From NCBI GenBank assembly GCA_965603365.1, contig CBFDCR010000017.1, forward strand, positions 11,526 through 75,525: a stretch of 64,000 bases of DNA. The letters run 5' to 3'. How positions within the stretch are numbered: position 1 is the first letter of the stretch; every line of letters begins with the position of its first letter. The notes below the pieces were generated by a model. The model searched no databases. It saw only the letters and a list, made by a program, of their open reading frames with translations, and was not told the DNA's origin. This document shows positions 7,042 to 15,867 of the stretch, in pieces. Position numbers and translations under genes: made by a program. Source of the stretch: JAHELQ01 sp965603365. GTDB taxonomy: Bacteria; Acidobacteriota; Aminicenantia; UBA2199.

Positions 7042-9058
7042 CCCGCCGGTCGACCAAAAACTCCTCGATCACCACGGGGGGCGGTGACTTGTGGAGACGA
7101 ATCTTCCCGGGATTGACGATAGAGATCCCATTTTTGGTCACGAACCACAATTCGCCGCTGCGGGTCTTCAGGGCCGAGTGCCGGGAAAACTGGTTGTTGG
7201 CCTCGGTGCTCTTCATGCCGTCGGCGATCCCGAAGGCGGTACAATTGATTTCACTGCTCTCTCCCCCGGCCCATCGGTTTAATTCAATCTTGCTCACTCG
7301 TAGAATGCCGTTGGCGCTCATGAGCCAGAAGTTGCCCTGGTAATCTTCAAAAAATTGACAGATGAAATTGGTGGGCATGCCCTGCTTGACGGTATAGGCA
7401 GTGACTTTCCCATGCTTTCGATTCAAGCGGTTCAGGCCGGAACCGTAGGTGGCGATCCAGAAAATCGGCTCACCGCTGTCCCTGTTGGCCGGATCCTCAT
7501 ATATGCAGGAAACGGACACGCCATCGAGGTAAACATCCACATCAGGCTCGTCGATATTACCCTTATTCAGCACCATGACTCCCTTGTTGGTGGCGACCCA
7601 TATATTATGGTCTTTGTCCTCATAGACATTGTGAACCTTCTTTCCCGGCAGGCCCTGCCGGGAATGGAACGATTCGATGGTGCCGTCAGCATGACGGTAC
7701 AGGCTCAGCCCGCCAAAGGTGCTGAACCAGAGATCCCCCCGACTGTCTTTATAGATGGAGGTCACCATGTTGTCGGCCAGTCCTTCGCTGGTGGTTAACG
7801 GAACAAACGCTCCTTTTTCTTTTTTAAGAACCCCCTTGCCGATGGTGCCCAGCCACAGATTGCCGTCCGAATCCCCGGCAATGGCCGTAATGCCTGTACC
7901 GGCAAGCTGTGGGGGCGCGATCGTTTCGATCACCTGAAGACCCCGGCAGTGAAATAATTTGCCGCTCATGGTACCCAGCCAGATATCCCCCTGCCGGTCT
8001 TCGAACAGGGAGATGAAAATTTCATCCCCACAGGCCTCTACCGGTGCATAGGCGGTGAATTTGCCATCCTTTAACCGCTTGAGGCCTGAGTTGTAAGTAC
8101 CGACCCATAAATTCTTCTCTCTATCTTCATACAGGCAGGAGATTAAAAAGTCTTTCAGCAGGGTTTCAAAACCGATGAAGGTCTCCTGATTCTCATTGGC
8201 ACGGTTTAAGCCCTTCATCGTACCTATCCAGAGACGCCGTTGGCTGTCTTCCCGGATATCTGTAATGTAATGATGGCTTAAACCGTCCTCGGCGGTATAG
8301 GTTTCCGCCTTTTTCCCGGCTACTCTGAGAAGGCCTTTATGGGTACCGATCCATAGAACTCCGGCCCGGTCTTCATGCATGGTAATAATAAAGAGGTGGT
8401 CCAGGTTTGGCAATGGGTACTTGAAAAATTTGCCGTTCTTGAATTGAAATACCCCGTTTTCCCGGGTGCCAAACAGTAGACGGCCGCGGCGATCTTCCAA
8501 AATGGCGTTAATTTTCTTGCCCAACAGGCCGTGTGAGTCATCAAAAGTGGTAAATTGTCCGTCAGAGAAACGGCTCACATAACCGGTAAAGAAACTGACC
8601 CATAGATTCCCCCGGATGTCTTCCCGGATGCGGCGGATGTAGTCTCCGCCAAGTCCGTCGGCGCTGGTAAAGGTCTCAATCCGGCCTGTCTGATATCGGT
8701 ATGATGTCAAGCCTTTGATGCTGCCGATCCAGAGGGTGCCTTTTTGATCGGTAAATAGGGTGATAGGAGTAGCGGGTTTCCGTGAACCTGTCTGCTCCTT
8801 TTGAGCAAGGGGAGCCGTCGAAAATTTCAGGCCGTCAAAGCGAACCAGACCTCTGGAAGTGGCGATCCACAGGTAGCCGTCGGGAGTTTGGGCAATGGAG
8901 AGGATCGAATTGGAGGGAAGGCCATCGGCCGTCGTCCAACTGTCTACCAGGTATTGATCGGCCCTTTTATCGGGGTCCAATCCCCACAGCCGACACCCCA
9001 GTAATAACGCCATCATCCAAAAAAGCGATGTCAACCTAAAATCTGACTGTCCAGTCAT
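6887..9058 (-). CDS. N-terminal sensor part: two-component-regulator propeller repeats
   Basis: The ATG at 9058 gives a signal peptide/anchor (SLFWMMALLLGCRLWG) followed by SWTTADGLPSNSI, the usual opening of Reg_prop sensors. About a dozen Reg_prop units follow, each with a D..G.LW(I/V)GT core, predicted to form two seven-bladed periplasmic propellers. The frame reaches the beginning of a Y_Y_Y domain (VIEEFLVDRRDVRFRFTA) and then runs into glycine-rich nonsense at 6951-7020. Full-length relatives continue into Y_Y_Y, a membrane helix and either a kinase or, as here, an AraC domain, so this is half of a hybrid one-component regulator. It lies just downstream of a RiPP-like peptide gene and an M48 protease unit. 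Confidence 0.8.
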   Translation of the reverse strand: MTGQSDFRLTSLFWMMALLLGCRLWGLDPDKRADQYLVDSWTTADGLPSNSILSIAQTPDGYLWIATSRGLVRFDGLKFSTAPLAQKEQTGSRKPATPITLFTDQKGTLWIGSIKGLTSYRYQTGRIETFTSADGLGGDYIRRIREDIRGNLWVSFFTGYVSRFSDGQFTTFDDSHGLLGKKINAILEDRRGRLLFGTRENGVFQFKNGKFFKYPLPNLDHLFIITMHEDRAGVLWIGTHKGLLRVAGKKAETYTAEDGLSHHYITDIREDSQRRLWIGTMKGLNRANENQETFIGFETLLKDFLISCLYEDREKNLWVGTYNSGLKRLKDGKFTAYAPVEACGDEIFISLFEDRQGDIWLGTMSGKLFHCRGLQVIETIAPPQLAGTGITAIAGDSDGNLWLGTIGKGVLKKEKGAFVPLTTSEGLADNMVTSIYKDSRGDLWFSTFGGLSLYRHADGTIESFHSRQGLPGKKVHNVYEDKDHNIWVATNKGVMVLNKGNIDEPDVDVYLDGVSVSCIYEDPANRDSGEPIFWIATYGSGLNRLNRKHGKVTAYTVKQGMPTNFICQFFEDYQGNFWLMSANGILRVSKIELNRWAGGESSEINCTAFGIADGMKSTEANNQFSRHSALKTRSGELWFVTKNGISIVNPGKIRLHKSPPPVVIEEFLVDRRDVRFRFTARAVVGGRAGGGGGGGGRGGRGGAGRVQIPTGPPRQRMELPGPR
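6951..7012. repeat. C-rich tract with an 18-C homopolymer (6978-6995)
   Basis: Runs of C including one of 18 and others of 6-9 interrupt the regulator gene inside the Y_Y_Y domain. On the coding (minus) strand this is poly-G and could form quadruplexes. It shifts frame between the sensor and the DNA-binding half. Either an assembly artefact or a slippage-prone switch. Confidence 0.85.
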
Positions 9059-9236
9059 GTTTATTTTTTTATTTAACCAATTCAAATATAAGATGATAAA
9101 CCAAAAAACGCTATATTGCAATGGCGTTTGTTCATATTTTAGCGGTGTCCTTCCTTCAAAAAAGATGACCGGGTCCGGGGAACCTTTCGATATCCCATTG
9201 AACCCGGCCATTTTTCCGTCTCTTAATTAAATCCCG

Positions 9237-9395
9237 TCAGGGGCCGCAAAAAATAGGGATGTCGGTAATCCCCACTGTCCCGGTGTCGGAACCGCCCTTG
9301 ATGGCCTTCTGGTCATCCATCTGCAGAGGGGTTCCCAGGTGCTGGATGGTCTGTTTTCCCAGACGCAGTCCTTTGGTGTAGAGTTGTTTCTTCAT
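9237..9395 (-). CDS. RiPP precursor-like peptide with double-Gly leader
   Basis: A 52-residue peptide with an excellent ribosome-binding site (GGGAGG seven bases before the ATG). Residues 1-36 look like the leader of class I lanthipeptide / 'GG-Bacteroidales' natural-product precursors: a basic start, LxLGKQTIQHL, then MDDQKAIKGG. The 16-17 residue tail after GG (SDTGTVGITDIPIFCGP) would be the core, with Thr/Ser and one Cys. It resembles the leader of the lanthipeptide precursor at 32.2-32.4 kb (LVLNKKTVAHL ... NKEM). No maturation enzymes are adjacent; the upstream neighbour is an M48 metalloprotease and the downstream one a sensor-regulator. It might be modified in trans or act as a signal. 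The leader match is seen; the function is inferred. Confidence 0.65.
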   Translation of the reverse strand: MKKQLYTKGLRLGKQTIQHLGTPLQMDDQKAIKGGSDTGTVGITDIPIFCGP

Positions 9396-9507
9396 TTTTA
9401 ACCTCCCTTAATGGTATCTGGGTCGGGCTTTGCCTTAACCCGGCCTCATACTCTTTAGACGGAAGGTTTTTGGATTTTTAAAATTTTCTTTGATTTTTTC
9501 GGAAGGG

Positions 9508-11325
9508 TTAAAAGGCTTTTTCGTACCGGATGTAGGAGCGGGCTTTGCCGTGGATCTCTTTGATAGAGAAGCCGCTCTCTTTGTAGATGTAGAAATTGCC
9601 GCCGCTGTGGCGCACGATTTTTTGGGGCGGGCCAAACCTCTTTAAGGTTGTGCCCATATCTTGAACCGGGATCAACTCCTGCTCGACTATTTCCACCATA
9701 TTGTCCAGGGCGATCACCCGGATGTGATCCTTCACCATCACCTGCAGGGGGATGGACCACTCCTCTTTGACATCACGCCCTGTACTGCCCAGTTTAAACT
9801 CCCGCGTATACTCCTGGCCCCACTCTTTTTTGATACGGGAAAAGTCGTCCCCTAAGCCGATGCCCGCAGGCATGGCAGGGGGTTCGACTCTTTTTTTTTG
9901 TCCCGGCGGGACGGTGCCTTTCAGCTTCCTGGTGATATGGGTATAAAAGGTATCCTTTGGGGTGGTCTCGAGTTGTAAGTACTTCTCCCATAAGAGCCGT
10001 GCCCCGGCCTGGCGGTTCCGGTCTTCCTTTAAGGCCGCCAGGTTGTAGAGGACTTCAAAGTCAGCCGGCTCCAGTTGACGGGCCTCCTGCAAGATCTGCA
10101 TCGCCTTCTGGCCGGTTTCTAAGCCCTCCTCTTTACCGTAATAATAAAAGGCAACGGCCTTATTATTCAGGGCGCCGGTATCCCCGGGGGCTGCCGTCAA
10201 TATGTTGTTGCACACTGCCTGGGCTTCGGCATACGCTCTCTTTAATATTAAGGCGGCCGCTAAGTTGATGCGGCAGGCCCGGTCTTGTTGATCCCGGTCT
10301 GCTGCCCGCCTGAAATATTCCTCCGCCTTGTTGATATACCTGGAGATATCCTTATCCTTTAAATAATCCCCTTCGCCCCGGGGGTAGAGGGTCTCGGCGC
10401 TGGTGGCATAATCGATGGCGGTGGAGAGCCGGAAGCGGTGATAGTCGTCGCTGTATTTTAGATAGAGATGACGCAGGGCCAAGCCGAGATAGCAGGCGCC
10501 GATATTGTTCAATACCTCCCTGGCGGGGTAAGCCTTTGAGAATTCCCGGAAGGCCGCTTCGCTGTCGTGATAGCTGCCGATCTGAAAGAGCAGCACCCCG
10601 GCCCGGAAGAGTTCCACCTGCCCGGCCACGGCGGACAACTGGGAACGGATAAATTGTTCCCGTTCCTGGAATGAAGGGTGAAGGGGGTCCCGGTCATAAA
10701 AATAATCGATGCCAGTTTGCCTGGCCCAGTGTTTGAGAAAGTTGTCTCTCTTTGCCGACAGTTGGTTAATATTATAACCGGCCATGGCCGCATAGAGCGC
10801 CCCTTTCCGGTCTGCCAGTAACTCCCTCTCCCGGTGTATTTTAGCTTTTTCAGGATCAGAGAGCTCGAAATAGCCGATCAACCGGTCACGAACACCTTTT
10901 TCACCGAACTGCTGCAAGGCCTGGAAGGCTTCCCGGTGGATAAAATCCCTGTTGGCCAGGTGGGCCAGCTCGTGGCCCAGGATGAAGGCCAGCCGGGAGT
11001 CTCCCTCTGCTTTTGTAGCATCATTATAGCAAATATCGAGGGTTTGGGGGTTGATGATGATGCCGCCGTCCGGTACAGCCAGGGCATAGGGCCCTTTTTT
11101 GTGATTTATGACAAACAGGCGGGGCAGGCGGGCCTCTGCCTTATCGGCTGCGTCCTTGAGCCGCTCAAAAACCGCGGCGGCCCCCTTCACCCGGGGATCG
11201 TTTTTGCCAACTGTTTGGGCATAGTCGCCGTAATTGTATATCCACCAGCCGCTGTAATCTTTATTGTGGGCCAGCAGCGGCCAGGTGAGCAGCAGTGAGA
11301 GCAATAGAGTTAGACATTGTTTCAT
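9508..11325 (-). CDS. M48-family metalloprotease with TPR repeats
   Basis: A 605-residue exported protein with a signal peptide (residues 1-19). The catalytic domain has the zinc motif HELAH at residues 118-122 and a downstream ELLADRKG that supplies the third ligand, as in M48 (BepA/HtpX-type) peptidases. Residues about 240-450 carry TPR units (NNIGACYLGLAL, NLAAALILKRAY, NNKAVAFYYYG, VLYNLAALKE). The last 100 residues form a small beta-rich domain with no name. BepA-like enzymes degrade misassembled outer-membrane proteins, so an envelope quality-control role is likely. It is the last enzyme of a sigma / anti-sigma / protease unit, 29 bases after the anti-sigma gene, suggesting envelope-stress control. 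Confidence 0.85.
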   Translation of the reverse strand: MKQCLTLLLSLLLTWPLLAHNKDYSGWWIYNYGDYAQTVGKNDPRVKGAAAVFERLKDAADKAEARLPRLFVINHKKGPYALAVPDGGIIINPQTLDICYNDATKAEGDSRLAFILGHELAHLANRDFIHREAFQALQQFGEKGVRDRLIGYFELSDPEKAKIHRERELLADRKGALYAAMAGYNINQLSAKRDNFLKHWARQTGIDYFYDRDPLHPSFQEREQFIRSQLSAVAGQVELFRAGVLLFQIGSYHDSEAAFREFSKAYPAREVLNNIGACYLGLALRHLYLKYSDDYHRFRLSTAIDYATSAETLYPRGEGDYLKDKDISRYINKAEEYFRRAADRDQQDRACRINLAAALILKRAYAEAQAVCNNILTAAPGDTGALNNKAVAFYYYGKEEGLETGQKAMQILQEARQLEPADFEVLYNLAALKEDRNRQAGARLLWEKYLQLETTPKDTFYTHITRKLKGTVPPGQKKRVEPPAMPAGIGLGDDFSRIKKEWGQEYTREFKLGSTGRDVKEEWSIPLQVMVKDHIRVIALDNMVEIVEQELIPVQDMGTTLKRFGPPQKIVRHSGGNFYIYKESGFSIKEIHGKARSYIRYEKAF

Positions 11326-11353
11326 GGGGCACCTCCTTTTTTTATTTTAAAAT

Positions 11354-12139
11354 TTACTGGAAAAATATCTCTTTAATCGAGATGCAGATGCGCCGGCTCT
11401 CTTCGATCCCGCCGGCCATTTCGAGTCTTTGTAATCCCTTAACGACCCCGGGGGGCAGGTCATGTTTCCGGGCGCTGGCTAGAAATTTCCCGGTATCTCT
11501 CTGCTCCGGCATCTTCTCTTCAAAAGTGGACAGGATGGTATATTCGATAAAACGGCCCATTCGGAAAAGTTCGGAGAGGGACTCTCTCTCAAACAACTGC
11601 CGGATACTTTTCGAAACTGTTTTGAAATTCTCCCGTCCTACAGCGGACAGTTGAACGTCCAGATTCTTCGCCAACATCCTGGCGATTTTCCCTGTCCACT
11701 CTTGCTGGCCGGAGGCTTGAACCAGCAGCGCCAGATCTTCTATCAAGATTCCGGCCCGAACCGCTGCATACTCCCTGTTATGGGTACTGGAAAAGGCATT
11801 GTCGATGAAATGCTCGATCTCCGCCGCACTGTTCTTGATATATTTTAGCCGGGCATTGTCTACTGAAAGATAGGGCAGCAGGATCAGGATGATGAGCAAG
11901 GCGGCGGCGGCAGCGGGCAGGGCATATTTCCAGAATCGGGGGGCGGTTCGTTTAATTGGCACTAATGTCACCTCCGCCTTCTCCCTTTGCTTTTCCCCCT
12001 CGACAAACTTCAACGTCTCGGTATAGATGTCCAGGCAGGCGTCACATTGGGAGAGGTGTTTTAAAAAATCTGCCCGCTCTCGTTTTTTGACTCTTCCCTC
12101 GATCAACCGGGCCATATCTTCATCCTTCAGGTGTGCCAT
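11354..12139 (-). CDS. Zinc-finger anti-sigma factor, membrane-anchored
   Basis: A 261-residue protein overlapping the sigma-factor gene by 20 bases. The N-terminus has a zf-HC2-type motif: a His in LKHLSQCDACLDIY with the CxxC pair, as in anti-sigma zinc domains. A transmembrane helix (about residues 72-92, ALPAAAAALLIILILLPYL) separates it from a 165-residue periplasmic helical region without a known fold. It should hold the upstream-encoded sigma factor at the membrane and release it on an envelope signal. The neighbouring M48 protease could be a target gene or part of the release pathway (inference). Confidence 0.75.
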   Translation of the reverse strand: MAHLKDEDMARLIEGRVKKRERADFLKHLSQCDACLDIYTETLKFVEGEKQREKAEVTLVPIKRTAPRFWKYALPAAAAALLIILILLPYLSVDNARLKYIKNSAAEIEHFIDNAFSSTHNREYAAVRAGILIEDLALLVQASGQQEWTGKIARMLAKNLDVQLSAVGRENFKTVSKSIRQLFERESLSELFRMGRFIEYTILSTFEEKMPEQRDTGKFLASARKHDLPPGVVKGLQRLEMAGGIEESRRICISIKEIFFQ

Positions 12140-12923
12140 GTCGGCCTCCTCTATTTTTTAGCTGCGATAATATTTCCTTTTTTATCCTCATTTCTGCCTC
12201 CTGGATCAGTTGCTCGGCTTTATAACGGCTGAGATCCAGGGTTCCGGCAATTTCACTGGTCTTCATGTTCTTTTGATATTTCAATTTTATCACCAACCGC
12301 TCTCTAAAATCCAGTTTATCCAGTACCTGGGGAAGAGACGCGGCTGCTTTGCGTTTCAGTTTTTCATCCTCCAGGTATATTAATACCGCGGCGGTGTCGT
12401 CCACCGGCCGGTTAAACATCTCTTCAAAATCCTGTTCATACCTGGTGACCTTTTTTTCGATTTTATACTTCTCCCGCCAGTAGTCATTTAAGAGACTCGA
12501 TATAACTGTACATAAATATGTTTTGAACTGGCATCTCTCTTGAAACGTTTTAAGCCTCTTTAAGCCGCCCCGTTCGATTCCTTCGACAATAAAATCGACC
12601 ATTTCCAAAAACCTGACATCGGTTGGATCCGAAATGCCCAACCGATTCATCAACCGCCGACGAATATATTTTTCTTCCAGGGCATAGTAGGCGTTCTCGA
12701 TGAGAAAGTCCTTGATCAAGCCGTCGAGGTAGGCCTCTCTTCTTTCGCCTTCCGGCGGCATCTCCCGGAGGGCGTTGATCTCTTGGGCCCCAAGCCTGCG
12801 CAGGAAGCCGTTGAAGGTGGCTTCAAAGCCGAGGGGTTTATAGACGGCAATCTCCCGTTTGAGGGTCTTCTTGATACGTTTCATGTCGCCTTTACAAATT
12901 AAGTCTGGCCATGTCGCTCTCAT
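12120..12923 (-). CDS. Sigma-70 family (ECF-like) RNA polymerase sigma factor
   Basis: A 267-residue sigma factor. The ATG at 12923 is preferred over 12995 because CAGGAGGG lies 9-10 bases upstream and the extra N-terminus crosses a TATAAT-like element. The region-2 part is around residues 100-180 (FLEMVDFIVEGIERG ... FKTYLCTVISSLLNDYWREKY). Region 4 is near the C-terminus, with the helix-turn-helix TSEIAGTLDLSRYKAEQLIQE. Both are weakly conserved, as in divergent ECF factors, and the N-terminus of about 80 residues is longer than usual. It is paired with the overlapping anti-sigma gene. Confidence 0.8.
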   Translation of the reverse strand: MRATWPDLICKGDMKRIKKTLKREIAVYKPLGFEATFNGFLRRLGAQEINALREMPPEGERREAYLDGLIKDFLIENAYYALEEKYIRRRLMNRLGISDPTDVRFLEMVDFIVEGIERGGLKRLKTFQERCQFKTYLCTVISSLLNDYWREKYKIEKKVTRYEQDFEEMFNRPVDDTAAVLIYLEDEKLKRKAAASLPQVLDKLDFRERLVIKLKYQKNMKTSEIAGTLDLSRYKAEQLIQEAEMRIKKEILSQLKNRGGRHGTPEG

Positions 12924-13108
12924 GGTGGTGGTCCCTCCTGGCTTAGCGTTTATTATATAGGGTCGCAGCCCATTTATCCATACGTCTTTATCCATTTTTA
13001 TAAATCTTTACACTTTTTACGTTTTATCGAACCTCATTCCATATGATTAGACGCAGCATTGCCCCTTTTTTAAAAAAATAGTAAAAAAATTTTGACAAAA
13101 ATAGGCGA

Positions 13109-14884
13109 TTAAAATATTAGTTTACGGCCTTCGTTCTCCTTTTGCAAGAATTCCAGCAGCGGCTTAAAATACGCCAACATGGCCCGGGCGCTGAGGTCTT
13201 CGCCGGTCTTCTCCCTCAACAACTCCCGCCAATCCCGGGTCTGGCCATACGACATGATACCGCGCAGGTAGTCGCCCACCTCTTTGCTGTTATAGTAATT
13301 GGCCTCATGGGGAGAAGTCTTCAAAATATGTTTGCAGATGTAGTCGTGAAACTGGTACTGCAGCAGTTTGGCCATGGCATAGTCGTAATACTGGGCCGGG
13401 TCGTTGTTGATATGGGTCTTGCTGGCAGCGTCACAGTACTCTTCACCCCGAAATGCCGGCGGTAAAACCTCCTGGTACTGTTCTACATAACTCCACCAGC
13501 GCCGGTTAAACTCGTCTTCCGGTAAATTATTCTCGTAGAGATCGTACTCGAAATGGGTCATCACCCCGGCAGACCAGGGAATAAAGACAATATTCGACAA
13601 CGCTTCATTGAGCAGCCACTGTATTTGATCGATTTCCACCTCATCGGTCAATAGATTGATCTCCCGCAGATAAGGCGCTTGCTTCGAGGCGATGCCGATC
13701 AGGTCACCGATCCCCTCATGAAAGCCCCGATTGGCGCCGCCCCGCAGCAATACCGGCACATCCGGGGTGGAATAACTGAGAAAATAGTAGATGTGACCCA
13801 GTTCATGATGGGTGGTTTCAAACCAATAGGAGTTGTTCTCCACACTCATCAAGGAGCGGACATCGTGATCCAGGTCCAGGTGCCAGGCAGAGGCGTGGGT
13901 GTTCTTTTTCCTCTTACTGTCGGCGCTTACCGGGTAGAGATCCGATTTTTCCCAGAAGACCTCCGGCAGCCGGGAAAATCCCATGGAGACATAAAAATTT
14001 TCCGCCTTCTGGACCACCCAGCGGGGCGTCTGCTCTTCAAAGAGTTTATCCAGGTCGACCCCCTCTACGATGTTGGGCCACTCCTGGGCCCAGCGGTTGG
14101 GCAGCCAGTGGGCCGGCATTTTAGCCGGCACCGGTTGGTTGTAACGCTCGGCCAGTTTGTATTTCACCCAGGTGTAGAGATGGGCATACAGCGGCTTAAT
14201 TTCCCGATACACCCTGTCCATCAACTCCACCATCTCCTGGGCCTTCATGCCGTAGTCCGAGGTCTCAAGGTCGAAAAATGAAGTATAACCCATCTCCCGG
14301 GCCACCCCGTTGCGCAAATCCCGCAAGCGCACCAACCCTTTCTTTAAGCCTCTGCCCACCTCTTTGGAGGCCTGCCAGATTTTCAGGCGTTTGTCCACAT
14401 CGGTCTCCTCCAGGAGCATTCTATCGATCTCGTTGGGGTTCACTCTTTGGCCGTCTGCCAATTTAAATTCAAAGCTGTAGAGGGCCTCGGTTTGACGGGC
14501 CTCTGCCTCCACCAGATTGGCCGTCACCTCCGGGATGGTTCCCGGGCCTTTGGCCGCTTCGTACAAAACAGCCTCCAATTGTTTGACGGTGACGGGTTTC
14601 AGGTGTTCCTTATGGGTCAGCAACTCTTTGGCCGTCGTGATGTTGTCTTTTTTCCCCTTAAACTGGACCAACTTTTTCCTGGCGGTGATGCGTATCTGGG
14701 TATTTTTTTCATTAATGTCGGTATTGGCCAGCCAGGAGCCCTTCGAGGACTCATAATCGAGGGCCTGGTAGGTCCTGGTGTAGGTGTCGAGGAATTTTTG
14801 GGCCTCCGCCTCATGGTCTTTGCGGCAGCCTGTATAGGACACCAAAAAGAAAATCACAATCAATATTAACGCCTTCATTTTCAT
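13109..14884 (-). CDS. Peptidase M2 (angiotensin-converting-enzyme family), lipoprotein
   Basis: A 591-residue zinc dipeptidyl carboxypeptidase-type protein. The signal peptide ends in a lipobox (VSYTGC, Cys20), so it is probably anchored in the envelope. The catalytic motif is HELGH at residues 360-364, preceded by WFETTH. The downstream third-ligand region is FHEGIGDLIGIASKQ, as in ACE-type enzymes. Length fits single-domain bacterial M2 proteins. The ribosome-binding site AGGAGG lies inside the last codons of the SIR2 gene, seven bases away, so the two are co-transcribed. Likely role is trimming of peptides for nutrition or envelope turnover. Confidence 0.92.
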   Translation of the reverse strand: MKMKALILIVIFFLVSYTGCRKDHEAEAQKFLDTYTRTYQALDYESSKGSWLANTDINEKNTQIRITARKKLVQFKGKKDNITTAKELLTHKEHLKPVTVKQLEAVLYEAAKGPGTIPEVTANLVEAEARQTEALYSFEFKLADGQRVNPNEIDRMLLEETDVDKRLKIWQASKEVGRGLKKGLVRLRDLRNGVAREMGYTSFFDLETSDYGMKAQEMVELMDRVYREIKPLYAHLYTWVKYKLAERYNQPVPAKMPAHWLPNRWAQEWPNIVEGVDLDKLFEEQTPRWVVQKAENFYVSMGFSRLPEVFWEKSDLYPVSADSKRKKNTHASAWHLDLDHDVRSLMSVENNSYWFETTHHELGHIYYFLSYSTPDVPVLLRGGANRGFHEGIGDLIGIASKQAPYLREINLLTDEVEIDQIQWLLNEALSNIVFIPWSAGVMTHFEYDLYENNLPEDEFNRRWWSYVEQYQEVLPPAFRGEEYCDAASKTHINNDPAQYYDYAMAKLLQYQFHDYICKHILKTSPHEANYYNSKEVGDYLRGIMSYGQTRDWRELLREKTGEDLSARAMLAYFKPLLEFLQKENEGRKLIF

Positions 14885-14890
14885 TTTATG

Positions 14891-15598
14891 TTAACCTCCT
14901 CTTACGAAAAGCCGGGGCAGGGCCGTGCCCGCAGCCTCTCGAATATTTTCGTCGTAGATACCGGACATTTCGGTGGCTTCGGGATTGATCTCGAGGCAAA
15001 GGGCCCCATTCCGTTTTGCCACCTCCGGAAAACCGGCGGCCGGCCAGACCACCCCGGAGGTGCCGATACTGACAAATAGATCGCAGCTCTCAATGGCGGC
15101 GCTAGCCTCCCGGATCACCCGGGACTCGAGCATATCCCCGAACCAGACAATATCCGGCCGCAGCCAACTGCCGCACTCTTCACAGGTACAGCTCTTAAAT
15201 TTTTCACCAATGTCTTCCCGCAGACCGTGTTGGGGACAGCGCAGCCGCCACAGGCTGCCGTGAAGCTCGATGACCTTCTCACTCCCGGCCCGCTGGTGCA
15301 TGCCGTCGGTGTTCTGGGTCACAACGGCGACCTGCGGATACTTTTTTTCCAGTTGGGCAATCGCCTGGTGGCCGGCATGGGGCCGGCATTTCAGTACGGC
15401 CTGGCGGCGCAGTTCGTGAAATTGTAAGACCTTCCGGGGATCTTTATCAAAGGCGGCCTGGCAGGCATATTCCTGCCAGTTGTACTGGTGCCAGATGCCG
15501 CCGCTGCCCCGGTAGGTGGGCACCCCGCTCTCGGCCGACATCCCGGCCCCGGTAAAAAACACGATATACGAATAGTCCTCTGCTCTAACAGGTTTCAT
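14891..15598 (-). CDS. cobB: SIR2-family NAD-dependent protein deacylase
   Basis: A 235-residue sirtuin. Signature motifs are all present: FFTGAGMSAESGVPTYRG (NAD binding), TQNTDGMHQRAGS with the catalytic His in ELHGSLW, a four-cysteine zinc site (CPQHG ... CTCEECG), RPDIVWFGDML, and the IGTSGVVWPAAGF nucleotide loop. In CobB/SIRT5 a Tyr-x-x-Arg pair marks desuccinylases. Here the matching stretch reads QFHELRRQ, with His in the Tyr position, so acyl preference is uncertain. It is the first gene of a two-gene unit with the M2 peptidase. The upstream 21-bp array B separates it from a divergent kinase gene. Confidence 0.92.
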   Translation of the reverse strand: MKPVRAEDYSYIVFFTGAGMSAESGVPTYRGSGGIWHQYNWQEYACQAAFDKDPRKVLQFHELRRQAVLKCRPHAGHQAIAQLEKKYPQVAVVTQNTDGMHQRAGSEKVIELHGSLWRLRCPQHGLREDIGEKFKSCTCEECGSWLRPDIVWFGDMLESRVIREASAAIESCDLFVSIGTSGVVWPAAGFPEVAKRNGALCLEINPEATEMSGIYDENIREAAGTALPRLFVRGG

Positions 15599-15646
15599 CC
15601 ATACACCTCAACCCCAATCATAGGCATTCTACCCCCAAAAGTCAAG

Positions 15647-15814
15647 AACATTAAAACTGTTCTCACGCCTGAGAACTCATTGGCGGGGGCTAAAAAACGG
15701 TTGCCAACTGCTAAGAAGTGATTGCCAACCACTAAAAAACCGTTACCAACCCCTCCGAAACGACCCACAATGCCTAAAAAATTGTCTCCAACCCCCAGCG
15801 AGAAACATTGGCTA
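15647..15814. repeat. Tandem array B, 21-bp period
   Basis: Eight contiguous 21-bp units with a shared pattern CTAAAAAACGGTTGCCAAC plus two bases; clear units start at 15689, 15710, 15731, 15752, 15773 and 15794, with two weaker ones before. The array ends exactly at the first base of the -35 element of the kinase promoter. A reverse-oriented version of the same unit appears near 41.2 kb. Confidence 0.85.
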
Positions 15815-15843
15815 TTGCAATATGGGCTCTTTTTGTATACAAT
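15815..15843 (+). promoter_or_regulatory. Sigma-70-like promoter of the kinase gene
   Basis: TTGCAA (15815-15820), a 17-base spacer and TACAAT (15838-15843), 24 bases before the start codon. The same TTGCAA-N17-TACAAT elements occur before the lanthipeptide precursor. Array B abuts the -35. Confidence 0.65.
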
Positions 15844-15867
15844 GGGCCTGAGAGTCAGGAGGAAACG

